This document shows, piece after piece, positions 1 to 9,641 of a stretch of 64,000 bases of DNA. Made by a program: the position numbers and the translations under genes. Position 1 is the stretch's first letter. Each line of letters opens with the position of its first letter. Under the pieces are notes generated by a model. It was not told the DNA's origin and ran no database searches. It saw only the letters and a list, made by a program, of their open reading frames with translations. The stretch is from Paenibacillus auburnensis (GTDB taxonomy: Bacteria; Bacillota; Bacilli; Paenibacillales; Paenibacillaceae), in contig NZ_CAKMMG010000001.1 in assembly GCF_927798115.1 (NCBI RefSeq), positions 372,001 to 436,000 on the forward strand, given 5' to 3'.

Positions 1-307
1 GGGAACCCGTAGGGTGATGGAGGAGCAAATGCTTGACAAAGGGCTCGATCCGGGAGCAATGCGGGTGGTGATGGAGCTGGGCAGCACTGGGGCGGTTAAG
101 TCAGCCGTGGAAGCCGGACTGGGCATCACGATTATCTCAGCTTCTTCGGTCAAACATGAAGTTACTCTGGGCTTACTGAAAATAGTGAATATTTCAGATG
201 CCTCTTTTAAACGGCAATTCTATGCGATTCATCTGAAATCGACGCTGCTGCCGATCTCGGCGGTCACCTTTCTGACTTTTCTGCGTGAGCACACGGATGA
301 ATGGTAA
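1..307 (+). CDS. LysR-family regulator, C-terminal part only (cut by window start)
   Basis: The reading frame is open from the first base, so this is the 3' end of a longer gene. About 100 residues remain. They match the second half of a LysR substrate-binding domain: the segment begins with GTRRMMEEQ (the G-T-R motif that follows effector-binding strand 1 in CysB/CysL-like proteins), followed by ELGSTGAVKSAVEAGLGITI, the typical hinge/helix of the effector pocket, and a final hydrophobic helix (TFLTFLREH). The DNA-binding HTH lies outside the window, so target genes and ligand cannot be inferred. The family is clear, the specificity unknown. The next gene starts 40 bp downstream, so co-transcription is possible. 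Confidence 0.8.
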   Translation, partial: GTRRVMEEQMLDKGLDPGAMRVVMELGSTGAVKSAVEAGLGITIISASSVKHEVTLGLLKIVNISDASFKRQFYAIHLKSTLLPISAVTFLTFLREHTDEW

Positions 308-347
308 TAAGCTGTTGTGTATATAACATTGACGGGGGTGTCGGAGA

Positions 348-914
348 ATGGCTGTATTTGTGCGGGGAGATAAGGTTATACTGCGGGATCTGACCGAAAG
401 CGATATACGTAAACTCTATTATCACTACTATGAGGCAGAAGACCAGGAGTTTCAGCGCTGGGATGGCCCGTATGAACCGCTGGAGGAGCTGAGCTATGAA
501 CAATTCGCCGGGAAATATCAGGGGGCATTAGCTCTTGCTGGAACGGATGAACCCCGGAACCGGCTGATTATTGAAATTGATGGTGAGCTAAAAGGCACGG
601 TCGGCAGATACTGGGTGTCGGAGGCTACGAACTGGTTCGAAATCGGCATCGTTATTTTTGATTCCCGGTACTGGTCAGGCGGTTACGGCACCGAAGCGTT
701 CAAAATGTGGATGGCCTATCTGTTTGATTCGCTTGATACCGTACGCCTCGGCATAGGAACTTGGTCCGGCAACGTCCGGATGATGGGGCTGGCTGCTAAA
801 TGCGGTATGGTAGAAGAAGCGCGTGTCCGTAAAGCACGGATCGTGCGGGGTGAGTATTATGATGCCGTCAAAATGGGGATTCTTCGTGAAGAATGGGAGT
901 CGGCAGGCAGATAA
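348..914 (+). CDS. GNAT family N-acetyltransferase
   Basis: A 188-residue protein of the RimJ/RimL-like GNAT superfamily, which transfers acetyl from acetyl-CoA to an amine. The start V-x-L-R-D-L-T-E-x-D is the usual strand 1/helix 1 of this branch. The acetyl-CoA pyrophosphate loop is visible as GGYGTEA (residues 111-117) just after the strand with GIVIFD, and a further conserved N-x-R-M (GNVRMM) follows. There is no signal peptide or membrane segment, so it is cytosolic. The substrate is unknown. The start ATG lies behind GGGGTGTCGGAGA. The downstream PHP gene follows within 30 bp, so the two are probably co-transcribed. Confidence 0.85.
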   Translation: MAVFVRGDKVILRDLTESDIRKLYYHYYEAEDQEFQRWDGPYEPLEELSYEQFAGKYQGALALAGTDEPRNRLIIEIDGELKGTVGRYWVSEATNWFEIGIVIFDSRYWSGGYGTEAFKMWMAYLFDSLDTVRLGIGTWSGNVRMMGLAAKCGMVEEARVRKARIVRGEYYDAVKMGILREEWESAGR

Positions 915-940
915 TCAATCTTGGGAACGGAGTGACAGGT

Positions 941-1858
941 GTGGATAACCCGAAGGAAGACGATAAGCAATTGGAAATTAGAAAAGATGCTAACCCTGAA
1001 CTCCATGGGCGCTGTGATTTGCATACGCATTCCCAAGCGTCGGACGGCATGCAGCCGCCGGCGGAGAATGTACGGATTGCCTATGCCAAAGGGCTGTCGG
1101 CAGTAGCGATTACTGATCATGATACGGTCAGCGGCGTTGCGGAAGCACTAGAAGCAGGTCTGAGACACGGAATTACCGTCGTACCTGGCGTTGAGATCAG
1201 TACCCGTGCTGAAGGCAAAGAAATCCATGTTCTAGGATATTATATAGATATCGAGCAGGAACTGTTTCTCTCACGGCTTGCAGCACAGCGGGATACCCGG
1301 GCTGCGCGGAACGAAGCGATCATCGCTAAGCTGCGAGGGCTTGGCATAGATACTACGCTGGAACAGGTTATAGCTAATCTGGGCCGCGAACTAAAGCCGG
1401 ATGAGAGCATCGGGCGGCCGCATATTGCCGATGAGCTGGTACGGCTGGGAGTGGTGGCGGATATGCGCGCTGCCTTCGATCAATATCTGGCTGACGGTGC
1501 AGCAGCTTATGTATCGCCTCCGCGCATAACACCGGAAGAAGCCTGCACCTGGATCCTTGAAGCTGGGGGGACCCCGGTGCTGGCTCATCCCGGTATTTAC
1601 GGTGATGATGAGCTGGTGCGGAAGATTATTGCCCGCAACAGCTTTGGCGGCATTGAAGTTTATCATTCCGACCATGGTCCGGAAGATGAAGCCCGCTATT
1701 TGGCAATGGCTGAAGAATTCGGGCTGCTGGTTACCGGCGGCTCTGACTTCCATGGTGCGCGTCAAGGTGTTGTCTTCCATGGCGATTTGGGCAGTGTAAG
1801 TGTTCCGGTGGCTGTGCTGGAGCAGCTCCGGAATCAGGCGAAAGGCAACCGCAAATAA
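941..1858 (+). CDS. PHP-domain phosphoesterase
   Basis: A PHP-domain metal-dependent phosphoesterase of about 305 residues. The metal-binding motifs are in order: DLHTHSQASDG (from residue 26), ITDHDT (57-62), GVEIS (83-87), HVLGYYID (about 96), AHPGIY in the middle and GGSDFHG near the C-terminus. This is the layout of the stand-alone PHP enzymes that hydrolyse 3',5'-nucleoside bisphosphates or trim short RNA/DNA 5' ends (YciV/RNase AM type); the exact substrate is inferred only. I prefer the GTG at 941, preceded by GGAG at 929, over the ATG at 893, which would overlap the GNAT gene by 22 bp and add a poorly conserved tail. A hairpin follows the stop codon. Confidence 0.85.
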   Translation: MDNPKEDDKQLEIRKDANPELHGRCDLHTHSQASDGMQPPAENVRIAYAKGLSAVAITDHDTVSGVAEALEAGLRHGITVVPGVEISTRAEGKEIHVLGYYIDIEQELFLSRLAAQRDTRAARNEAIIAKLRGLGIDTTLEQVIANLGRELKPDESIGRPHIADELVRLGVVADMRAAFDQYLADGAAAYVSPPRITPEEACTWILEAGGTPVLAHPGIYGDDELVRKIIARNSFGGIEVYHSDHGPEDEARYLAMAEEFGLLVTGGSDFHGARQGVVFHGDLGSVSVPVAVLEQLRNQAKGNRK

Positions 1859-1862
1859 CGAC

Positions 1863-1892
1863 GAAGGGCGGCACAATATGTGCCGCCCCTTC
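1863..1892 (+). terminator. GC-rich hairpin after the PHP gene
   Basis: GAAGGGCGGCAC pairs with GTGCCGCCCCTTC (one bulged C) starting four bases after the stop codon. The stem is strong, but no run of T follows, so it may act as an mRNA 3' end stabiliser or as a terminator together with the next hairpin. Confidence 0.55.
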
Positions 1893-1929
1893 TATGAAAC
1901 TTCCAGCTGCTCTATGACCGGCAGCAGAC

Positions 1930-1985
1930 AAAACCCCCGTAAGACAGGACGAGAAATCGTCTCAGTTATACGGGGGTTTTTATTT
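1930..1985. terminator. bidirectional intrinsic terminator between PHP gene and rqcH
   Basis: AAAACCCCCGTA pairs perfectly with TACGGGGGTTTT, with a small inner hairpin (GACGA-gaaa-TCGTC) inside. The A-run on the left and T-run on the right allow termination from both sides. It sits between two convergent genes. Confidence 0.85.
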
Positions 1986-2024
1986 AAAGATCAGAAAATA
2001 TCATTGAGCTTAGCTATTCCTTGG

Positions 2025-3896
2025 TTAGCTCCGCAGAACATTCGGCAGACTTTTAATCCGCTCCTCATCCGGTGTGACAAACAGCGTCTTCTGATGATCG
2101 TAGATGACGAAGCCGGGTTTGGCACCGCTCGGTTTGCGGACATGGCGGATTAGCGTGCAGTCTACAGGGACGCTGCTTGATTGCTTGGCCTGGCTGTAAT
2201 AGGCAGCAAGCTGTGCCGCTTCCTCCAGTGTAGCGTCGCCGAATTCTTCGCTGCGGATTACGACATGCGAGCCCGGAATGTCTTTGGTGTGCAGCCAGGT
2301 GTCATTGGCCGAGGCCAGCCGGTTCGTGACGTACTCATTCTGCAGATTGTTTTTGCCGACATAGATATCCACACCTTCCGAGGAAGTATAGACCTGCAGG
2401 GTCGGGCGGGTAGTTTTTTTCTTCTTTTTGCCTTTTTTACTGCGGTCGCGTAAGTAGCCCTGATTCACCAGCTCATCGCGGATTTCCTCGATATCATTGA
2501 GGGAGGCATGCTCCAGCTGCTGCAGCAGCATCTCCATGTAAGTGATTTCTTCATTGGTTTTAACCCTTTGCTCCTCAATCACGAGCAGGCTGTTCTTGTA
2601 CTTGTTGTACTTCTTGAAATAACGCTGCGCATTATCGGATGGCGTAAGCAGCGGGTCGAGCGGGATGGTGATCTCGGCCTGGTTCTCATCATAATAATTG
2701 ACCAGTTTTGCTTCTTTATCACCTTTGGAAACGGTATGCAGGGAAGCAAATAGCAGCTCACCCCAGATCCGGTACTGGTCTGCGTCATCCGCTTCTGCCA
2801 GATCCTTCTGGAGCTTGGCCAGCTTCTTCACATTTTTACTGCGCTCGTTGCTCAGGAAACGGATCAGGTCGCTTACCCGCTGCTTTACTGTATCCCGCTC
2901 CGCTTTATCCCCGTAATAATCCTCCAGGCAGGCGCTAATTGAGCTGTAGTGCTTGGCGTCACCGCCAAGTGAAGTCAGCGGAATGGCTGAAAAGACTGGT
3001 TTGCCTTTGGCATTGTAGCCTGTAACGGGAGAGAACTGAAACTCTCTTACCGGCGACATAATGGAGTCAAAAGCAGCCCATAGCTGAGCGGGATCAGCGG
3101 AACCGCCCGCATTGTGCTGGTGGCCGGACCTCAGCAGGATCTCTCCGGCGATGAGCGGGCTCATTCCGCTGAACGCATGAACCATCCAGCCCATAGGGTC
3201 AACGGAGGGTGCCGGGCCGCCGCTGCCGTCCGCCTTCGGTTCTTCCAGGGAACGTAGCAGCTCCGCGATATCCCCCTCTATGATTTCTTCCGGTTCTTGT
3301 TCCTCCCCGGTGCTTGCAAGAAGTGCAGCTTCTTCAGCGGATGCCATCAGGGAGATGAACTCCTCCTGCGAGGTGGTGAGGGGATTCAGCTTATGCTGCT
3401 GAGGCGGCTCCGTATAAGCAGCTCCGGGCATCACAATACGATAGCTGCTGATCGACGGGGTTACATGGTGAATGCCATCGATAATCGTTCCGGTGGCGAG
3501 ATCGGTGAGGATAATATTGCTGTGGCGGCCCATCAGCTCGATGATAATCTTTTTGGCAGATACATCTCCAAGCTCATCCCGAGTTCTGATTTGGATATGA
3601 ATGATCCGCTCCATGCCAACCTGGGTGATGCTCTCAATGGTTCCGCCTTCGCAGTGCTTGCGCATCAGCATGCAGAACATCGGCGCTTCCGCCGGATTGA
3701 TGCTGTTGCGATCGCTCAGGTGCAGGCGAGGATAGGTCGGATTGGCGGAAAGGAGCAGCTTTCCTCCGCCGCCTGCGCCGCGCAGTATGAATATAAGGTC
3801 GTGAGTGCTGGGTTGATATATTTTGCCGACTCGTGCACCAATAAAGGGTTGAAGCTCGTGCACGATCGCTCTGGTAACAATGCCGTCTAATGCCAT
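2025..3896 (-). CDS. rqcH: RqcH (NFACT-family ribosome quality control protein)
   Basis: A 623-residue bacterial Rqc2 homologue, older name fibronectin-binding protein/YloA. The family binds stalled 50S-peptidyl-tRNA complexes and recruits tRNA-Ala to add a C-terminal poly-alanine degron. The NFACT-N domain starts with MALDGIVTRAI, a coiled-coil region spans roughly 280-450, and the C-terminal NFACT-R domain carries WLHTKDIPGSHVVIR. I place the start at the ATG of MALDG because AGGAGAG lies 7 bp upstream in the minus direction; the upstream in-frame ATG would add seven non-conserved residues. A basic KKGKKKKK stretch lies before the NFACT-R domain. It is divergent from the Ca-ATPase gene, the same neighbourhood as yloA-yloB in B. 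subtilis. Confidence 0.93.
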   Translation of the reverse strand: MALDGIVTRAIVHELQPFIGARVGKIYQPSTHDLIFILRGAGGGGKLLLSANPTYPRLHLSDRNSINPAEAPMFCMLMRKHCEGGTIESITQVGMERIIHIQIRTRDELGDVSAKKIIIELMGRHSNIILTDLATGTIIDGIHHVTPSISSYRIVMPGAAYTEPPQQHKLNPLTTSQEEFISLMASAEEAALLASTGEEQEPEEIIEGDIAELLRSLEEPKADGSGGPAPSVDPMGWMVHAFSGMSPLIAGEILLRSGHQHNAGGSADPAQLWAAFDSIMSPVREFQFSPVTGYNAKGKPVFSAIPLTSLGGDAKHYSSISACLEDYYGDKAERDTVKQRVSDLIRFLSNERSKNVKKLAKLQKDLAEADDADQYRIWGELLFASLHTVSKGDKEAKLVNYYDENQAEITIPLDPLLTPSDNAQRYFKKYNKYKNSLLVIEEQRVKTNEEITYMEMLLQQLEHASLNDIEEIRDELVNQGYLRDRSKKGKKKKKTTRPTLQVYTSSEGVDIYVGKNNLQNEYVTNRLASANDTWLHTKDIPGSHVVIRSEEFGDATLEEAAQLAAYYSQAKQSSSVPVDCTLIRHVRKPSGAKPGFVIYDHQKTLFVTPDEERIKSLPNVLRS

Positions 3897-4088
3897 GATA
3901 AAGCTCTCCTGTCGCAAAAAGATAATATCCTACTCTCTATGATGCCATACTTTAACACATTCGCGCAAAAGGAGAAGCGGCCAGGCAGTGATATTTTGGG
4001 ACGACCATGAATACACTTGGTCATGAACAGGTGGAAAAGCTGTGCGCCGCCGGAAGTCAAGAAACGACCGGGAGGGGAAAGAAACGAT

Positions 4089-6908
4089 ATGGAACAAAAA
4101 AGCTGGCACCGGCTCGGTGCTGAGGAACTGCAGAAGATGTTCGGCGTTCATCCGGGAGCGGGCCTAAGCGGAGAGACAGCCGCGGAAAGACGCCAAGAGA
4201 GCGGGTACAACGAGCTGTCTGAAGGCAAAACAGTCTCGCCGCTGACCTTGCTGCTGAACCAGTTCAAGGACTTTATGGTGCTTGTGCTGATGGGGGCAAC
4301 GCTGGTATCCGGCCTTCTGGGCGAATACCTGGATGCAATTACGATCGTCGCTATTATTCTGCTCAACGGAGTGCTGGGGTTTGTGCAGGAGTTCCGCGCC
4401 GAGCGTTCACTGCGGGCGCTGAAGCAGCTCTCTGCACCGAGTGCCAAGGTACTGCGTGACGGCAAACAGGAAGTTATTCCGGCCAAAATGCTCGTTCCCG
4501 GCGATATCGTGCTGCTGGAAAGCGGCGATCGGGTTCCGGCGGACGTCCGCTGGCTGGAGTGCAGCGCACTTTATGCCGAGGAATCCGCATTGACCGGTGA
4601 ATCATTGCCTGTCTCCAAACATGCGGAAGCCATTCATGCCGAGGAGCTGCCGCTGGGGGATCAGAAGAATATCGGCTTCATGGGCACGATGGTAACGCGC
4701 GGAACGGGCAAAGCTCTCGTTGTCCGCACGGGTATGGATACCGAGATGGGGAAGATCGCAGATCTGATCCAGAATACCGAATCCCAGGAAACGCCGCTGC
4801 AGCACCGGCTGGAGCAGCTCGGTAAAATTCTGATTTATGTCTCACTCGGCCTGACAATCGTTGTTGTGCTTGCTGGAATTCTGCATGGTCAGCCAGCAGC
4901 TGCGATGTTCCTCGCCGGCGTAAGCCTTGCGGTCGCAGCTATTCCTGAAGGTTTGCCGGCGATTGTCACCATCGCGCTGGCGCTTGGAGTGCAGCGGATG
5001 ATTAAACGCAAGGCTATCGTCCGCAAGCTGCCTTCGGTCGAGACGCTGGGTTGTGCTTCTGTCATCTGCTCGGATAAGACAGGGACGCTGACCCAGAATA
5101 AGATGACCGTGACGCGGATCTGGAATGCCGGCCGCAGCCTTGAGGTGACCGGTGAAGGCTATGCGCCAAGCGGACACATTCTGCAGAAGGGCAAACCAGT
5201 CGACCTGAAAGCTGACCAGAGTCTGCGCCGCCTGCTGCAGATCGGTGCGCTCTGCAACAATGCAGAGATCGTTGAGACCTTCCCCGGAGAAATGCGCGGC
5301 AAACGCAAGGGGAAGGAGAAGGGCGAGGACACGGAAAAGTCGCTCAAGAGCCAGTCGGTATGGGAGCTGAAGGGCGACCCTACCGAAGGTGCCCTGGTGG
5401 CCCTGTCCTCCAAAATGGGACTTACCGCGCAATCCCTCGCGGTTACTTATGCCAGAGAGCAGGAATTCCCGTTCGATTCGGAGCGAAAGCTTATGTCCGT
5501 CATCGTTAGCCATCCCGGCGGGCGGATGATCTGCACCAAAGGAGCGCCGGATGTGCTGTTAAACTGCTGCTCCTATATGCTATGGGAGGGCGGGGTCGTT
5601 CCATGCACGCCGACGCTGCGCCAAAAGGTGCTTGAGGCGAATGAGGAAATGGCATCTGGCGCCCTGAGGGTGCTCGGCATGGCTTACCGTGACGTCCGCT
5701 CAGGTGAAGTGGTCGGCAGTGAGAAGGAAGCGGAAAACCAGCTGGTCTTTGTCGGACTGGCCGGAATGATTGACCCGCCGCGTCGTGAGGTGCGCGATGC
5801 GATCAGCATTACCCGGCGGGCGGGCATCAAAACGGTGATGATCACAGGCGACCACGGAACGACAGCAGAAGCCATTGCACATCAGCTCGGAATTCTGCAG
5901 CGCGGAGGAACTGTGCTGACAGGAAGCCAGCTGACCCGGATGGACGACGATGCGCTCGATAAGGTCTCGGATAATGTCTACGTCTATGCCCGTGTATCTC
6001 CTGAGCATAAGCTGCGGATTGTCAAATCGCTGCAGCGGCGCGGGCATGTGGTGGCAATGACCGGGGACGGGGTTAACGATGCCCCTGCGATCAAAGCTGC
6101 GGATATCGGGATCTCCATGGGGATCACCGGTACCGATGTTACCAAGGAGGCTTCGGCGCTGATCCTTGGTGATGATAACTTCTCGACCATCGTTGCTGCT
6201 ATAGAGGAAGGGCGGAATATTTATGAAAATATCCGCAAATTCATCCGCTATCTGCTGGCTTCCAATGTCGGTGAGATTCTGACCATGTTCTTTGCCATGA
6301 TGCTGGGCCTGCCGCTGCCGCTTGTGCCGATCCAGATTCTCTGGGTGAATCTGGTCACTGACGGACTGCCGGCCATGGCGCTCGGTGTCGATCAGCCGGA
6401 GAAGGATCTGATGGAGCATAAACCGCGCGGAGCGAAGGAAAATATTTTTGCCCGCCGGCTGGGCTGGAAAATCATCAGCCGCGGGCTGCTGATCGGCCTG
6501 TGCACATTAGGTGCCTTCTGGCTGACCCTGCGGATTGATCCGGGCAGTGCACAGCAGCTGATCCGTGCGCAGTCGGTTGCTTTTGCCACACTGGTTATGG
6601 CTCAGCTTATCCATGTATTCGACTGCCGCAGCTCCCGTTCCGTGTTCCACCGCAACCCGTTACAGAATAAATATCTAGTACTAGCCGTATTGTCTTCAGT
6701 AGCCTTGATGCTGGTTGTTATGTATCTGCCGCTGCTGCAGCCGGTGTTCAAGACCGTGCCGCTGAACTTCCGCGAATGGTGCCTCGTATTCGTAAGCGCG
6801 GGTATTCCTACATTCCTTATGGGAGCAGGCAGCGTATGGGGCGGCAAAAAGAACCGCAGCCGCAGCGGCGGACGGACGATGATAAAAAGTACAAAAATTT
6901 CAGCATAA
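4089..6908 (+). CDS. SERCA-type Ca2+-transporting P-type ATPase (YloB-like)
   Basis: A P-type IIA ATPase of 939 residues that exports Ca2+ from the cytosol. The actuator TGES motif is at 169-172, the phosphorylated aspartate in SDKTGTLT at D329, and the hinge TGDGVNDAP at about 658-666. Ca2+ ligands of the SERCA type are present: PEGLP in M4 (E287), N726 and E729 in M5 (SNVGEILTM) and N754/T757/D758 in M6 (ILWVNLVTD). This supports Ca2+ rather than Mg2+ or Na+/K+. I choose ATG 4089 (MEQKSWHRL), preceded by GGGAGGGG about 11 bp upstream, instead of an upstream in-frame ATG that adds a basic non-conserved tail. There is a charged Lys/Glu-rich insert around residue 400. A second homologue lies at 35472-38213. 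Confidence 0.93.
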   Translation: MEQKSWHRLGAEELQKMFGVHPGAGLSGETAAERRQESGYNELSEGKTVSPLTLLLNQFKDFMVLVLMGATLVSGLLGEYLDAITIVAIILLNGVLGFVQEFRAERSLRALKQLSAPSAKVLRDGKQEVIPAKMLVPGDIVLLESGDRVPADVRWLECSALYAEESALTGESLPVSKHAEAIHAEELPLGDQKNIGFMGTMVTRGTGKALVVRTGMDTEMGKIADLIQNTESQETPLQHRLEQLGKILIYVSLGLTIVVVLAGILHGQPAAAMFLAGVSLAVAAIPEGLPAIVTIALALGVQRMIKRKAIVRKLPSVETLGCASVICSDKTGTLTQNKMTVTRIWNAGRSLEVTGEGYAPSGHILQKGKPVDLKADQSLRRLLQIGALCNNAEIVETFPGEMRGKRKGKEKGEDTEKSLKSQSVWELKGDPTEGALVALSSKMGLTAQSLAVTYAREQEFPFDSERKLMSVIVSHPGGRMICTKGAPDVLLNCCSYMLWEGGVVPCTPTLRQKVLEANEEMASGALRVLGMAYRDVRSGEVVGSEKEAENQLVFVGLAGMIDPPRREVRDAISITRRAGIKTVMITGDHGTTAEAIAHQLGILQRGGTVLTGSQLTRMDDDALDKVSDNVYVYARVSPEHKLRIVKSLQRRGHVVAMTGDGVNDAPAIKAADIGISMGITGTDVTKEASALILGDDNFSTIVAAIEEGRNIYENIRKFIRYLLASNVGEILTMFFAMMLGLPLPLVPIQILWVNLVTDGLPAMALGVDQPEKDLMEHKPRGAKENIFARRLGWKIISRGLLIGLCTLGAFWLTLRIDPGSAQQLIRAQSVAFATLVMAQLIHVFDCRSSRSVFHRNPLQNKYLVLAVLSSVALMLVVMYLPLLQPVFKTVPLNFREWCLVFVSAGIPTFLMGAGSVWGGKKNRSRSGGRTMIKSTKISA

Positions 6909-6921
6909 AATCAATAGCATC

Positions 6922-6979
6922 GGTCCACTCCTTAAGGTATGCTTGTTTCACAAGAATACTTAACTTTTAGGAGTGGACC
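6922..6979 (+). promoter_or_regulatory. long inverted repeat that includes the dapF ribosome binding site
   Basis: GGTCCACTCCT (6922-6932) is perfectly complementary to AGGAGTGGACC (6969-6979). The stem continues inward: TAAG/CTTA, TAT/ATA and CTTGT/ACAAG around a TTC loop (6947-6949), with small bulges. The right arm carries AGGAG, the only plausible Shine-Dalgarno for dapF (ATG at 6985), so the folded RNA would hide it. No T-run follows, so it is not a typical terminator. A translational switch or an RNA processing site is an inference. Confidence 0.65.
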
Positions 6980-6984
6980 TTTCA

Positions 6985-7821
6985 ATGGAATTCACAAAAA
7001 TGCATGGCCTCGGCAATGACTTTATAATCGTATTTGGTGAACAGGAGCTGCCCGGCAATGCAGCAGAGCTGGCAGTTAAACTCTGTAACCGGTTCTTCGG
7101 CATCGGTGCCGACGGACTGGTGTACATCCTGCCGTCGGAACGCGGCGATTACATGATGCGCATTATGAATTCGGACGGATCGGAAGCGGAACAGTGCGGA
7201 AATGCAATCCGCTGTGTATCCAAGTATGTATATGAACATGGTCTGGTGGAATCAGAAGAGATTGTTATTGAAACGATCGGTGCCGGGGAACAAAAGGTAT
7301 CGCTCAAGGTGAAGGATGGGGTAGTGGAGACGGTTACTGTTGATATGGGTGAACCCGTATTGTCTGGAACACAGATTCCGGTAGCCATTGACGCTGAACC
7401 GGTGCTGGATCAGCCGATTGAAGCGGATGGAGCAGAATTTAAATTCACGGCTGTGTCGATGGGCAACCCTCACTGTGTCATTTATGTGGAGGATGCGGTA
7501 TCCTTTGATCTTGCCACGTGGGGTCCGAAGCTTGAGGTTCATCCGTTGTTCCCGAGAAAAGTAAACGTAGAGTTTGCGACTGTTCTTGACCGCGGTCATG
7601 TTGATATGCGTGTCTGGGAACGCGGTGCGGGACCTACCCTGGCTTGCGGCACAGGAGCCTGCGCAACGCTGGTATCCTCTGTACTGAACGGTCTCACCGA
7701 CCGTTCGGCTGTAATCAGCCTTAAAGGCGGGGATCTGTTTATTGAATGGAACGAGCAGGACAATCATGTGTATATGACCGGCCCGGCGCAGGTGGTATAC
7801 ACAGGTTCTGTAGAAATTTAA
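6985..7821 (+). CDS. dapF: diaminopimelate epimerase
   Basis: DapF converts LL- to meso-diaminopimelate for lysine and peptidoglycan synthesis in the cytosol. The 278-residue length is normal. The start MEFTKMHGLGNDF is the family signature; both catalytic cysteines are visible, C71 in EQCGNAIRC and C221 in LACGTGAC. The ATG at 6985 is preferred over a GTG at 6973 because homologues begin with this motif. The gene is not next to other lysine genes; it lies 76 bp behind a Ca-ATPase gene and in front of a germination operon. Its ribosome binding site is inside the long inverted repeat described at 6922-6979, which suggests translational control. Confidence 0.95.
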   Translation: MEFTKMHGLGNDFIIVFGEQELPGNAAELAVKLCNRFFGIGADGLVYILPSERGDYMMRIMNSDGSEAEQCGNAIRCVSKYVYEHGLVESEEIVIETIGAGEQKVSLKVKDGVVETVTVDMGEPVLSGTQIPVAIDAEPVLDQPIEADGAEFKFTAVSMGNPHCVIYVEDAVSFDLATWGPKLEVHPLFPRKVNVEFATVLDRGHVDMRVWERGAGPTLACGTGACATLVSSVLNGLTDRSAVISLKGGDLFIEWNEQDNHVYMTGPAQVVYTGSVEI

Positions 7822-7864
7822 AGGAATAGATAATTACCCTGCGGTTCACACCGGCAGGAGAATT

Positions 7865-7914
7865 CCAAAAGGATGTCCAGCAAGCCGTTCAGGGCTTGAA
7901 GGGCATCCTTTTGG
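7865..7914 (+). terminator. hairpin after dapF
   Basis: CCAAAAGGATG (7865-7875) pairs with CATCCTTTTGG (7904-7914), with an inner CAAGCC/GGCTTG stem. The T-run lies within the right arm. It separates dapF from the germination operon. Confidence 0.65.
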
Positions 7915-7997
7915 CATTTCGGGCGATCAGAAGCAGCCGAATAATGGCAAGTCGATCCGTGAATAATAAGGAGCAGCATAAGAAGGGGGGGAGTCTG

Positions 7998-9641
7998 ATG
8001 GATACTAAGCGACGTACAGGCAGACAACTGAAGTCTGCTGATTCTGCAGGTTCTGGCAGCAGAGCGCCGAGGTTATCAGAGGTTCTCGCTGAGAGTATCG
8101 AGAACATCCAGGGCGAGCTTGGGTACAGTCCTGACCTAAAGGTACGGAAAGTTGAGATCGGTGTAGAAAATCCGGTACAGGCTGCAGCTCTTCATCTCAG
8201 CGGACTGGCGGATAAGACTTCCGTCAATGAATTTGTTGTAGGATCCCTCCTGCTAAATACCGACGGATGGGCCCAGGAATATGAAGATAGCTCTCCCGAC
8301 CTCCCTGCTCTGCTATTAAGCCGTATTCTGGAAGTTGGCGAAGCGGAGGTCCAGGAGGATTGGAACGATATTATGCTGGCCGTGCTCTCCGGGGATACGG
8401 CGATACTGATCGATGGCTATACCCTTGCGATTATCTGTGAGACCCGGGGCGGGGAAACCCGGTCCGTCGAAGAATCCTCTTCGCAAATGGTGGTCCGCGG
8501 TCCAAAGGATGGATTTGTGGAATCTGTGGGCACTAATGTCTCTCTAATCCGCCGGAGGATTAGATCCTCCAAGCTGCGGCTCGAGTTCATGAAGCTCGGC
8601 ACAGAGACTAAGACCCATGTGGCAATGATGTATATGAAAGAAATAGCCAATGAGGATCTGGTAGAGGAAGTGCGGGAGCGACTGAATAGGATTGCGAATG
8701 AAGAGGTGCTGGAATCAGGTTACCTGGAGGAGCTGATACAGGATAAGACCTTCACCCCGTTTCCGACAATCTATAATACCGAACGGCCGGATGTTGTCGC
8801 GGGAAATTTATTGGAAGGCCGGGTGGTAGTCATTGTGGACGGAACGCCGTTTGTGCTGATTTTACCTGCGGTCTTTACTCAATTTTTCCAGTCGGCAGAA
8901 GACTATGCCCAGCGGTTTGATATTGCCATTCTAATGCGGATAGTCCGATATGTCAGTTTTATTGTTCTGCTGCTGGGTCCCTCTGTATATATTGCATTCA
9001 CTACCTATCATTATGAGATGATTCCGACAACCCTTTTGATTAACTTGCTCTCCCAGCGGGAAAATGTGCCGTTTCCGGCTTTTGTCGAGGCGCTGCTGAT
9101 GGAAGGCGCCTTTGAGATTTTGCGTGAGGCCGGGGTACGCATGCCGCGAGCCATCGGCCAGACTGTCTCAGTTGTAGGTGCGCTCATTCTAGGTTCGGCT
9201 GTAGTGGAAGCAGGAATTATTACACCGATTATGGTAATCGTCATCGCGCTGACCGGAATAGCGAGCTTCGCCATACCGGCATATAACATGGCGATTGCAG
9301 GACGGATTATCCGTTTTGCTTTTCTCCTGCTGGCAGGAATGTTCGGGTTCTACGGTATCACGCTCGGCCTCATTGTACTGGTGGCGCACATGAACAGCCT
9401 GCGCTCGTTCGGCTTACCCTATCTGTCACCGTTTGTTCCTTTGTCCGTGATGGATCAAAAGGACACTATTCTAAGGCTGCCGGTCTGGCTGATGGAGCCT
9501 GGTCAATCACCGCAGCAGATCCGTGCAGAGATGCCGGAGTTCAAGCAAGTGACGTCAGGTCATGAGTCGGAGCTGGCTCCGCTAATCAAGAAGAATGAAA
9601 ACAGGGGCAAGCAGCCGAAGGGTGAAGGAGAGGCCAAGTGA
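7998..9641 (+). CDS. GerA-family spore germination protein, A subunit (GerKA-like)
   Basis: A 547-residue GerA/GerKA-type A subunit of an inner-spore-membrane germinant receptor. The long hydrophilic N-terminal half contains the family-typical segments SSKLRLEFMKLG, ERPDVVAGNLLEGRVVVIVDG (written here as two adjoining pieces) and PTTLLINLLSQRENVPFPAF-type sequence, followed by about five membrane helices between roughly 310 and 500. The ATG at 7998 has an exceptionally strong GGGGGGGAG ribosome binding site; an earlier in-frame ATG at 7896 lies inside the dapF terminator and is rejected. It is first in an A-C-B operon, with its stop overlapping the start of the C subunit. Expression in the forespore is expected for the family, but I could not identify a convincing sigma-G promoter. 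The germinant is unknown. Confidence 0.92.
   Translation: MDTKRRTGRQLKSADSAGSGSRAPRLSEVLAESIENIQGELGYSPDLKVRKVEIGVENPVQAAALHLSGLADKTSVNEFVVGSLLLNTDGWAQEYEDSSPDLPALLLSRILEVGEAEVQEDWNDIMLAVLSGDTAILIDGYTLAIICETRGGETRSVEESSSQMVVRGPKDGFVESVGTNVSLIRRRIRSSKLRLEFMKLGTETKTHVAMMYMKEIANEDLVEEVRERLNRIANEEVLESGYLEELIQDKTFTPFPTIYNTERPDVVAGNLLEGRVVVIVDGTPFVLILPAVFTQFFQSAEDYAQRFDIAILMRIVRYVSFIVLLLGPSVYIAFTTYHYEMIPTTLLINLLSQRENVPFPAFVEALLMEGAFEILREAGVRMPRAIGQTVSVVGALILGSAVVEAGIITPIMVIVIALTGIASFAIPAYNMAIAGRIIRFAFLLLAGMFGFYGITLGLIVLVAHMNSLRSFGLPYLSPFVPLSVMDQKDTILRLPVWLMEPGQSPQQIRAEMPEFKQVTSGHESELAPLIKKNENRGKQPKGEGEAK

Noticed and set aside
7896..7997. N-terminal extension of the GerKA-like protein from ATG 7896
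   Set aside because: The extension would begin inside the dapF terminator and has no ribosome binding site, whereas ATG 7998 has GGGGGGGAG.
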